64,000 nucleotides of DNA from Beroe forskalii. Taxonomy: Eukaryota; Ctenophora; Nuda; Beroida; Beroidae. The stretch covers positions 1,116,001 through 1,180,000 of the forward strand of contig WFMF01000004.1 in assembly GCA_011033025.1 (NCBI GenBank), in the 5' to 3' direction. Of the stretch, positions 44,370 to 54,257 are shown in pieces. A model generated the notes under the pieces. That model was not told the origin of the DNA, made no database searches, and saw only the letters and a program-made list of their open reading frames with translations. Position numbers and translations under genes: made by a program. Each line of letters begins with the position of its first letter. Within the stretch, counting starts at the first letter, position 1.

Positions 44370-46429
44370 CTCAGTATTTAGGTTTATTAAATCTATTGCC
44401 AAAATAAAAGATACTGATATAATGTGATATTTGGATTAATTGGGATGCTCAAAGTTCCAAGTCTCACCACTACAGGAGATGCAGCCCACTCCTTTCACTT
44501 CCAACCAGATGTTACCAGAGAGACCTGTGGATGTACTTCCAAGATGGTCCTCATCCCCTGTTCCACTTCCAACATCTGCAAGAAGTTCACCAACATCAGT
44601 GTCCTGGCAGGGATGAAGCTCTCCTTCATGACTAATTAGATAATTCCTCGCCCTAGTCTACTACCTCACCGTTTCCTCGCCGATGTTGAAGTTTCAGCCA
44701 TCACTGGGATCAGTCAGAAAAGAAATAGTATCTACTTGTCTACTTAGGTAATCTATTGCCGAAATATAAGATACCCTGATGTGACGTTTGGATCAAGTTG
44801 ATTCTTTTCCAAGACTCAAAGCCTTAACCTCGATTCTAGAGACCACTAAGCATGGGAATCTGATCCCATTTCTATCACTCTTTTAATCAAACTTAAATCC
44901 ATTCATGGTACTTTTACATTGAAAGTGACAGAATTTGAAGTGACAGTTTTTTTTTGTTTTGAGCTAACAATGATTGGATCAGTGGACTCTAAACTCTCTG
45001 AAAGATGCATAGTTGTCAATAGCATTAGTGTCAATGGAGGAGATATGTTTTATAGATGTGCTAGAACTCAATTCATTATCATCAAGGGAAGATGACATGA
45101 CTTCTCTTGTGTCTGCCGAACTTTCAATTCCCGAACTTGGCCTCCCGCCTCATCCACCTCCACTATCTTGCCAGGACCCCATGATGAGAGCTAGTTGGCT
45201 ACAGCTTTGGGCATGATGAATCTCCACTCCCCAAATCTTTTCTGACTGATCCCAATGATGGCTGAAACTTCAACATTGGTGAGGAAACGGTGAGGTAGTA
45301 GATGAGGGCGAGGAATTATCTAATTAGTCATGAAGGAGAGCTTCATCCCTGCCAGGACACTCTGTTCTGATGTTGGTGAACTTCTTGCAGATGTTGGAAG
45401 TGGAACAGGGGATGAGGACCATCTTGGAAGTACATCCACAGGTCTCTCTGGTAACATCTGGTTGGAAGTGAAAGGAGTGGGCTGCATCTCCTGTAGTGGT
45501 GAGACTTGGAACTTTGAGCATCCCAATTAATCCAAATATCACATTATATCAGTATCTTTTATTTTGGCAATAGATTTAAACCTAAATACTGAGTCTCAGT
45601 AGACAACACAGTAACATATCAAAAAATTGGCAAGACAGATTCAATAGTATCTATATACATCCAAAATACCATCAAAAGCTTGGTTTTACTCATGCAATTG
45701 CATAGAATTGGGATGAGATTGGAGATATATGGGGCTTAAAAGGTTATAGATTGACCTAATCCGATCACAGGAGGCCAGGGTCATCAAACTGACATGTGAA
45801 AATTCAATTGCAAATCACTCTGTCTGTTGAAAGATACCAGAAAATGGGAAGATGGATTCAATGGTACCTATATGCATCAAATATACCATCAAAAGCTTGG
45901 TTTTACCCATGCGATAGCATAGTACAAGGATGAAATTAGAGTGATATGGGGCTTAACAGGTTATAGATAGACCTTATGTCGATCACAGGAGGCCAGGGTG
46001 ATCAACCTGACGTGTAGAAAGTCAATTCAAGATGAAAATTCAATTGCAAATCACTTTATCTGTTGAAAGATGGAGATTTCTTGGTTATTGGGCCAATGTG
46101 CTTACAGCGCATGAACAAAATCGTGAATAACTCAAAAAGTAAAGCTCTACATATTGTCTTGGAACCATCATCCGCCTGGCATAATTCGACCATTGCGATC
46201 ATTTTAAACACCAACATTTTGTCTCAACTCCATAAGGAAGCTGAGATATCCTGACTCAAAGTTTGCGTAAAGCCAAATTTGGATTTTGGCCAAATTTGAG
46301 CCAAACGCCACACTTACAATTAAGGCATCCCCACTAACTTTGTTTGTATCCACAATACGAAGCCATTCCAACCCTCAGAACGAGCGCCGTCGAAAATGCA
46401 CACTCAACCCTACCTGGCTACTGTAGTAA

Positions 46430-46855
46430 TTGGCCTTTATTTGGCCGGCTTTTTTTAATCGGCCCTATGGACAAAAATCGAATCATTTCTGAACCATTTT
46501 AATAACCGGCCCCTTGGACGAAAATTTTAAGAGCAGTTGCCAAAACAAGAATTTTTGCTCAAAAATAGCCACAAAAACCAACTTTTTAATAGTACTTAAT
46601 AAGTAAATTGCATCAAAACACTCAAATCCTGGTCAAATATCATGATTTAGGTCATTATATACCTATGTGATATATAATGACGGTCAAATGAATTTAACAG
46701 TTCATAAGCCAAGTAGCAAAAGTTTCATCTGACATTTAAATCAAATGGCCTTTAATCGGCCCCACTTTAACCGTCGATTTTTTTAACCGACCCTTTAGAC
46801 AAAAATCTTAAGATCTTTTTTGTCCTTGAGGACCGGTTAGATAAGGGCCAATAAG
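46430..46855. mobile_element. Possible small TIR element O
   Basis: The left edge AATTGGCCTTTATTTGGCCG resembles the complement of the right edge (TATTGGCCCTTATCTAACCG), and both are followed by GGACAAAAA in mirrored positions. Internal blocks AATCGGCCC and TTTAACCG recur. No clear target duplication. It abuts N. Confidence 0.4.
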
Positions 46856-47415
46856 GTACATTTTTCAAAACCATTTAAATCAGAAATTCGACTAGAGGAG
46901 TGGTGTTCCAATGATCTTCAATTGTAACTATTAAAACGTCAAAGCTCTGTTGTATATTTTCTAAGTGATACTTTTTGGGGTTAAATTGAGTGTTTAAAGC
47001 CAGAAAATCATATATTAACGTTGGCAAGCTAATTAGATTTGATCATAATGTATCTCTATGATTTTGGCGCCATCAACTTTGTATGCACTGTCAAATTGTT
47101 GAAAATAACCGCCTATTTTTCGCGTGTGGGGTATAATTGAGTGATAATAAGATCTTACTTGGCTGGGACCGGATAGATACGCTGATATGGCGTGAATGTC
47201 AATTGTACCTATAGTATGCGAATAAATTTATCAAGCACATGAACCACGAAAAACTTGACAGTGTTGTTTTGATAAAGCTCTTTTGTTGTAAAGCGTTGGT
47301 AGGTAATCATTTTAATTTATTACTTATGACCTATGCCCATGTCAGCCAACCCTGTAGAAACTAACATAATGAATGATTGTGTAAGCGTGATTGTGAAAAA
47401 GTTTTGCTTAAAATC
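46856..47415. other. Unassigned sequence with weak similarity to element C interior
   Basis: Around 46965-47130 the order GTGATACTTT, AAAATCATATATTAACGTTGG, TAATTAGATTTG, CCGCCTATTTTTCG resembles the interior of element C2 (36420-36545). This may be a distant relative of C without recognisable ends. Confidence 0.4.
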
Positions 47416-47419
47416 AATA

Positions 47420-47820
47420 GCGTGAGTGTGTAAATTTTGTGGGATTAAAACGTCGTGTAAGCGTAAAATTGTGATTAGCATGAGTGTTTGTGTAAAGTGT
47501 GTAAGCGTGATTGTGTAAAGTGTGCAAGCGTAAGCATGAGTGTGTAAAGTGTGTAAGCGTGATTGTGTTAAGTGTGTAAGCTTGAGTGTGTAAAGTGTGT
47601 AAGCGTGATTGTGTTAAGTGTGTAAGCGTGAGTGTGTCAAGTGTGTAAGCGTGAATGAGTAAAGTGTGTAAGCGTGAGTGTTTTAACTGTGTCAGCGTGA
47701 CTGTGTTAAGTGTGTGAGTGTGAAAAGTGTGTGAGTGTGTAAAGTGTGTAAGCGTGACTGTGTAAAGTGTGTAAGCGCGAGTGTGTAGAGCGTGTAAGCT
47801 TGAGTGGTTTAAGTGTGTCA
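47420..47820. repeat. GTGTGTAAGCGTGA minisatellite
   Basis: Imperfect units of about 20-22 bp, AAAGTGTGTAAGCGTGAGTG, are repeated through the region. The 135-codon minus-strand frame of HTLHTHAYTL type comes from the repeat. Confidence 0.88.
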
Positions 47821-47826
47821 AAAATG

Positions 47827-48374
47827 CCCATTTTCAGAAATTTTGGATATTGAAACTGGATTTCTCGGCTGCTCCTAGCGCTCTTAAGTAAATTTAATTA
47901 TGAATCAGGAATCTTAACCTTAAATTGGTGTGACGTCATCATGGACTATTACATGCTACAAAAGATGACGTAACCAGCTGATTTCTAATATCGATGATAC
48001 ATGCCAATGATTTGGCACAATTGTTTGAAGAATTCACGTGACATAAATGTTACTATGGAGATAAGACTTCAAAGTTTCAAGTTGATTAGTACCTAGTTAG
48101 TAAAAAATGTTGCGGGTCACATCAATACCTACCCATTGCACCCAGTGCAGTCTAGATAGTTCTAGGTATCTAGATATCTAGGCAGTTGTATGGTAAAATT
48201 CTCTTGTGTTTTTAAAATCTGTAGCAATTTTGGGTATTAAATTGATTGTGTCCCTAGAAAGGAATCACTTCGTAAAGAGTAAGTGACTTTATATATTTGA
48301 TAAGAGTTATATGAAACAAAGGGTCGCTTTTTGCAACCAATTTGTGGTCCCTGAAACAATTTCTGTAGCTTGTA
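47827..48374. repeat. Duplicated segment V, copy 1
   Basis: The sequence from AAATGCCCATTTTCAG to CTGTAGCTTGTAG is repeated in the same orientation at 62262-62868. Copy 1 lacks at least five short stretches present in copy 2, several bracketed by short direct repeats. The right half overlaps the C-terminal end of the THAP-gene frame, so V is probably part of the same mobile element. Confidence 0.85.
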
Positions 48375-49113
48375 GACCCACACTTTGGACAGAAATTAAA
48401 CAACGACAGTAGCAATGGAATCGCCACAAAAGTCCAATGAAACATAGCTAAGAATGGATTTATATCGTGGCATACAACTTCATCCTCAGCCTCGTTGTCA
48501 TTCTCGCCCTCGGATTCTTCCCAGTCTGTTTCAACATCTTCATTTGCTCATTTGGATCTGATTCAGACGGATCATATTCAGAAGCTGAGTCCTGAGAGCT
48601 TTCATCCACTTCATTGATGAAGTCACAATCTACCTCGGCCTCAAGCTCAGAATCCCCTTCTGGAGATACTGTTGCTGACGGGAACTCAATAACTATATCA
48701 CTGCCAGAGATATTAGTAGAACTTTCATCACACGGAGGATTTGCTAAATGAACCTTCCTTTTTCGTGGCAGTCGAGAAGATGCTGTAGCTGATTGAGCAG
48801 GGTCAAGATACTCTCCAGTTTGTCGATCAGTACAAGGGATTGCGTCCTTTTTCAGACGTATCATGACCTTTTCCTTCCCAGGATTTTCTCTATATTTGGT
48901 GACATCAGTTTCCACAAAATCGCTATCATGAAAATGGTCTGAGCAAACTTTTGTATAATCGGATGGTTGCCAACCAAATTGACGCTTCATCCTCGAAACC
49001 CATCGTTTCCTTCTATCTGCATCTTTAGGGAGCTTGTAAAACCTTAGAAACCCACGATTTGGTAAGTTGCTTTTCTTATTTCGATGGCTTCTGTTTGAGC
49101 ATGATGCATAAGA
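48254..49113 (-). pseudogene. THAP-domain protein fragment, frameshifted (transposon- or host-derived)
   Basis: Minus-strand frame open from 49113 (in-frame stop TAA at 49114-49116). The N-terminus shows a THAP zinc finger: YASCSNRSHR, GFLRFYKLPKDADRRKRW and VCSDHF (the C-X2-H pair), followed by the AVPTIF-like LKKDAIPC. THAP domains bind DNA and occur in P-type transposases and host regulators. The first zinc cysteine region is interrupted by the stop. A Ser/Glu/Asp-rich stretch follows. Near 48545-48555 the acidic reading continues only in another frame, which runs to 48254 and contains FCPKCGS, a possible zinc-ribbon half. No RNase-H-like catalytic core is seen. An exon of a host gene cannot be excluded. 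Confidence 0.72.
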
Positions 49114-49116
49114 TTA

Positions 49117-50540
49117 AGAACAAAACGAACCACCAGACTTTTGCTTCTTCTTCGGAGGCTCCGAAGAAGAGGATGGTTCAACATGATCCATGTGGGCAGC
49201 GATCCCAGACAAACCAATAAATACAGTACTTGATACTTGGCTAAATTTGTGTGGTTTATGACGATTAAATTCATTATAGTTTCAAGTTCAAAACCATGTT
49301 AAGTCTATTAGTATTAAATCAACGAATAGGTAAATTTAGAATTTGAATGCCAAATTATGGTGAGTAACTTCAGACGTCTAATCAAGCTACCTAGAACTCT
49401 AGAACTCAACAAATCGGGATATTGAATGATACTGTTATAAATTCTCATTTATGACCCTATTTATTACACTCATTATGACATCATTATACTTATTACTTGA
49501 CTAAGACGATGAGATTGACTTCAAAAACATTGCAAAAGCAATATGCGAATATTTAATCCACAGTTGCTTGTATTGAATGTATAAAATGGAACAAAACACG
49601 AGAAACGAACAGCTAAACACAGTAGATATGTATGATACGTTTGTTATTCTTGCCGGTACATGCTGGCCCTCTCCAATCGCGCGTGTATTAGAGTATTAGA
49701 TTACGCCCTGTCGCTAATTGGATTATTTATGTACTGTCATTTTACGCTAGATCGACTCAGTACATGTATACGGTAATTTTGTGACATAATTTGAAATTTC
49801 GACCTAGAGCTTGTGGGGCCTTTAAATAAATTATCAATCAATTGAATAATTAATGTATCAATTTCATGAATATTCCATTCCTATTCGTGAGTATCCCTTT
49901 CGTAACGGAAAATAATAATTGCATGGGTTTTCTCTAACCTCGGCGAGCGCTTAAATTTCAGGAGACACTGAAATTCGTACGTACGTGGCAGTGTGTCACA
50001 TGATCACAAGTCGCACGTGCATTTAACGGCGCACGCTAATTATTTTAACGTTTTAACACCTGTCATGTTCTGTTAGCGCGCGTTCATTCTTGGTTGTTTC
50101 CTTTTGAGTTTTGCGCGACGTCTCACTTTCGTACCCACATCAAGTGTTTCCATAATCCATTGATGACTTTATCCAGGTACGAAATCAAATTGCATTATTT
50201 TCTGTCCGCACATGCTTCTTATGTTTATAAGTTTATAGTTCATTGCTCAGGTCAATCATCATTGATTGAACTCAAATTGATCATTGCCAATTGTCTCTTG
50301 CTTAGAAAATTTAAATTTGCTTGAAAGCAGTCAAAGTTTGATTGAGAATTCCGATAAATTCGATCGACATTCATGCACCTCTTATCATTGAAACGTTTGA
50401 TTTTTTTAAAGAATCAATGTTTCAACATTACCATGAAGATCATTGGAACTGGAATTTATAAATAAGCTAGCGGCTGTAGAATAATGCAATATCAACATTT
50501 CTCAGGTTGCCACTACACCAAGCTATATTGGCGCGAGTGA
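49117..50540. other. Unassigned sequence
   Basis: No recognisable gene or repeat beyond the THAP fragment. The region around 49900-50090 is richer in CpG and contains CACGTG-like and GTACGTACGT motifs. A promoter is possible but unsupported. Confidence 0.4.
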
Positions 50541-50589
50541 TATTATAAAGGAGCAGTTGATTGCTAGAAAATTGAGCATACGTGCATAC

Positions 50590-50812
50590 CACGGTGGAAA
50601 ATTTCGGCCGAAAATCAGATTTTAAAATTGCATCGATAATCGCGCGATTCTCGACTAAAAACCGAGAATCGCGCGATTATCGCTTTTAAAAACGATAATC
50701 GTTTTTAAAAACGATAATCGCGCGATTATCGTTTCTGAAAACGATTATCGCGCGATTATCGTTTTCAAAAACGATTATCGTTTTTAAAACGATTATCGCC
50801 GATAACCTGACT
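50590..50812 (+). mobile_element. Element S, copy 1 (CGATAATC/GATTATCG palindromes)
   Basis: It begins CACGGTGGAAAATTTCGGCC, passes TTTTAAAATTGCA, and then consists of about ten CGATAATCG or CGATTATCG motifs, four of them paired as CGATAATCGCGCGATTATCG palindromes and separated by TTTT/AAAA. TTATAAAGGAGCA lies on both sides (near 50545 and 50817), though not immediately adjacent on the left. A second copy is at 57252 in the other orientation. Confidence 0.85.
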
Positions 50813-50829
50813 GATTTTATAAAGGAGCA

Positions 50830-51372
50830 ACTGAGTCGAATTGTCGAAATGTTCATGATTCCCTGAAAATTCATGGAAAAATGAAAATTTAGGGAAAAAT
50901 TTTTATCCGCGAAGTTGACTAAAAATGATTGAAACATGTTTCTACGGTAATTTCATGTCAACTAAGGTGGTTTTGGGGTGTCTTGGTCATGTGTAAGCGC
51001 CAAAAAAGGCATAAAATGATTGGTTACGAAAACATTCGAATCTAATTTAAACGTCTTGAAATCCAATTATAGCCTTCTTAGAACCAGTTTTGCATTGCTT
51101 TAGGGTCGAAATACTGATATCTAGCCTCAATATTCCCTCTACCTCCCAACCAACCCACAAATTACTACTCTCAGCTTCACCTCAATACTGAATATTGGTA
51201 TGACACCTCTCCTCTCACAAGTCACCTCATGCACCCCCTCATATCAATACCCCTCACCTTGCTATTCCGATTCGGTTCACCTCACTACTCCCCTCACTTT
51301 GCTGCCCGCCTCACCACACTACTCGAATCCCCTCCACTCGCTTATATTGGAAAACGAAAATAGTATATATAG
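50830..51372. other. Unassigned sequence, CT-rich at the right
   Basis: From about 51130 to 51345 the plus strand is rich in CCTCAC and CCCCTC steps but without a fixed unit. No gene recognised. Confidence 0.45.
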
Positions 51373-51374
51373 AA

Positions 51375-51957
51375 CCACCAAACCGTTGGACGGTTGGCAT
51401 AGTATCTCACGCAGTCTGAAACAACGTTAGTCTAAATGGGAATTAGCAAAGTTGACATATTTCCTTATTTCTACACCTCACCGACGTGAGCTCACGTGCT
51501 GAAAAACAGAAGCTGGCTTCAATTCCATGCGAATTTATCGTATTTGAACTTGTTTCAATGTAATTAAGTCGAAAATATTCTGTGTAAATATCAATTTCTT
51601 GAATTCCCTGATTTCTACGAATTGTCTTCGTGAACTCACGTGCTGAAGAACAGCAACAGGCTCCAATTTAATGGGCAATTATCGTATAAGAACTCGTAGG
51701 ATGTTACCCTACCCTCGCGCGCGGCGCAACGTTCCACATTTGGACGTCACTTTGCGCTCTCGCCCGTCCAGTCAGAAGAAATAGACGGGCAACGTCCGTC
51801 GAATAAGAACTTGTTTCAATGTCATCAAGTCGAAAATTGCAGGTAAATTAATCAATTTCTTTAAATCCCCTAATTTATACAAAACGTTCACGTGAACTCA
51901 CAATTTCATCGTATATTTCCCACCCCTTTTCACTGCGAGACATTGAGAAATCATTAT
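51375..51957 (+). mobile_element. Diverged E-family fragment, copy E11
   Basis: It begins ACCACCAAACCGTTGGACGG with one arm only and contains two 145-bp-type subrepeats with CTCACGTGCTGAA. A GC-rich ~105-bp stretch (51698-51803, with CTCGCGCGCGGCGC and GACGGGCAACGTCC) interrupts the second subrepeat. It is cut at GACATTGAGAAATCATTATT by the polypyrimidine array. It is more diverged than the copies at 27-38 kb. Confidence 0.8.
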
Positions 51958-54257
51958 TCCCTTCCCTTCCTCCCTTCCCTTCCTCCCTTCCCTTCCTCCC
52001 TTCCCTTCCTCCCTTCCCTTCCTCCCTTCCCTTCCTCCCTTCCCTTCCTTCCTCCTTCCCTTCCTCCTTCCCTTCCTCCTTCCCTTCCTCCCTTCCTTCC
52101 TCCTTCCCTTCCTCCCTTCCCTTCCTCCCTTCCCTTCCTCCCTTCCTTCCCTTCCTCCTTCCTTCCTCCCTTCCTTCCTCCCTTCCCTTCCTCCCTTCCC
52201 TTCCTCCCTTCCCTTCCTCCCTTCCCTTCCTCCCTTCCCTTCCTCCTTTCCCTTCCTCCTTCCCTTCCTTCCCTTCCTCCTTCCTTCCTCCTTCCTTCCT
52301 CCTTCCTTCCTCCTTCCTTCCTCCTTCCTTCCTCCCTTCCCTTCCTCCCTTCCCTTCCTCCCTTCCCTTCCTCCCTTCCCTTCCTCCCTTCCCTTCCTCC
52401 TTCCCTTCCTCCCTTCCCTTCCTCCCTTCCCTTCCTCCCTTCCCTTCCTCCCTTCCCTTCCTCCCTTCCCTTCCTCCCTTCCCTTCCTCCCTTCCTTCCT
52501 CCCTTCCCTTCCTCCCTTCCCTTCCTCCTTCCCTTCCTCCTTCCCTTCCTCCTTCCCTTCCTCCCTTCCTTCCTCCTTCCCTTCCTCCCTTCCCTTCCTC
52601 CCTTCCCTTCCTCCCTTCCTCCTTCCTTCCTCCTTCCTTCCTCCCTTCCTTCCTCCTTCCTTCCTCCCTTCCTTCCTCCTTCCTTCCTCCCTTCCCTTCC
52701 TCCCTTCCCTTCCTCCTTCCCTTCCTCCCTTCCTTCCTCCCTTCCCTTCCTCCCTTCCCTTCCTCCCTTCCCTTCCTCCCTTCCCTTCCTCCCTTCCCTT
52801 CCTCCCTTCCTTCCTCCCTTCCCTTCCTCCCTTCCTTCCTCCTTCCTTCCTCCTTCCCTTCCTCCCTTCCCCTTCCTCCTTCCCTTCCTCCCTTCCTTCC
52901 TCCTTCCCTTCCTCCCTTCCCTTCCTCCCTTCCTTCCTCCTTCCCTTCCTCCCTTCCTCCCTTCCCTTCCTCCCTTCCCTTCCTCCCTTCCCTTCCTCCC
53001 TTCCCTTCCTCCCTTCCCTTCCTCCTTCCTTCCCTTCCCTTCCTCCTTCCCTTCCCTCCTTCCCTTCCCTTCCTCCCTTCCCTTCCTCCCTTCCCTTCCC
53101 TTCCTCCCTTCCCTTCCTCCCTTCCCTTCCTCCCTTCCCTTCCTGATCCTCCCTTCCTGATCCTCCCTTCCTGATCCTCCCTTCCTGATCCTCCCTTCCT
53201 GATCCTCCCTTCCTGATCCTCCCTTCCTGATCCCTTCCCTTCCTGATCCCTTCCCTTCCTGATCCCTTCCCTTCCTGATCCCTTCCCTTCCTGATCCCTT
53301 CCCTTCCTGATCCCTTCCCTTCCTGATCCCTTCCCTTCCTGATCCCTTCCCTTCCTGATCCCTTCCCTTCTGATCCCTTCCCTTCCTGATCCCTTCCCTT
53401 CCTGATCCCTTCCCTTCCTGATCCCTTCCCTTCCTGATCCCTTCCTTCCCTGATCCCTTCCTTCCTCCCTTCCCTTCTGATCCTTCCTTCCTGATCCTTC
53501 CCTTCCTGATCCCTTCCCTTCTGATCCCTTCCCTTCCTGATCCTTCCCTTCCTGATCCTTCCTTCCTGATCCTTCCTTCCTGATCCCTTCCCTTCCTCCC
53601 TTCCCTTCCTTTCCTTCCCTTCCTGATCCCTTCCCTTCCTCCTTCCTTCCTCCCTTCCCTTCCTTCCTGATCCCTTCCCTTCCTGATCCTTCCTTCCTCC
53701 CTTCCCTTCCTCCTTCCTTCCTCCTTCCTTCCTCCTTCTTCCTCCCTTCCCTTCCCTTCCTCCCTTCCCTTCCCTTCCTCCCTTCCCTTCCCTTCCTCCC
53801 TTCCCTTCCCTTCCTCCCTTCCCTTCCCTTCCTCCCTTCCCTTCCCTTCCTCCCTTCCCTTCCCTTCCTCCCTTCCCTTCCTCCCTTCCCTTCCCTTCCT
53901 CCCTTCCCTTCTCCCTTCCCTTCCTCCCTTCCCTTCCTCCCTTCCCTTCCTCCCTTCCCTTCCTCCCTTCCCTTCCTCCCTTCCCTTCCTCCCTTCCCTT
54001 CCCCCTTCCCTTCCTCCTTCCTTCCTCCTTCCTTCCTCCCTTCCTTCTCCTTCCCTTCCTCCTTCCTTCCCTCCTTCCCTTCTCCTTCCTTCCTCCTTCC
54101 CTTCTCTCCCTTCCCTTCCTCCCCTTCCCTTCCTCCCTTCCCTTCCCTTCCTTCCCTCCTTCCCTTCCTCCTTGATGGTTTCGATCCCTTCCCTTCCTCC
54201 CTTCCCTTCCTCCCTTCCTCTCTCCCTTCCCCTTCCCTTCCTCCTTCCTTCCTCCTT
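51958..54257. repeat. Polypyrimidine array P2 (2.3 kb)
   Basis: Over 99 percent C/T. The main unit is the 13-bp TTCCTCCCTTCCC; 53140-53700 has the variants TTCCTGATCCTCCC and TTCCTGATCCCTTCCC, and 53750-53900 an 18-bp version. Short non-pyrimidine interruptions occur at about 54172-54187. All three minus-strand frames are open for more than 800 codons of Gly/Arg/Lys/Glu; this is expected from a 13-bp, stop-free unit and is not a gene. Confidence 0.96.

Larger units (their letters stand above)
42447..46422. mobile_element. Palindromic transposon N with ~1.2 kb arms
   Basis: Left arm 42447-43285 plus 44378-~44730 is inverted in 45240-46422; the spacer is about 44731-45239. The termini are AGTAGCCAGGTAGGGTTGAG and its complement. 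Arms are nearly identical: a 63-codon frame at 42615-42806 (minus) and 46063-46254 (plus) is the same in both. Inside the arms a ~230-bp sequence with AAAGTGATTTGCAATTGAA is tandemly duplicated. The spacer and inner arms (44480-44640, 45320-45540) are more GC-rich and may be remnants of a coding region, but no domain is recognised. The target duplication is not clear. Confidence 0.8.
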
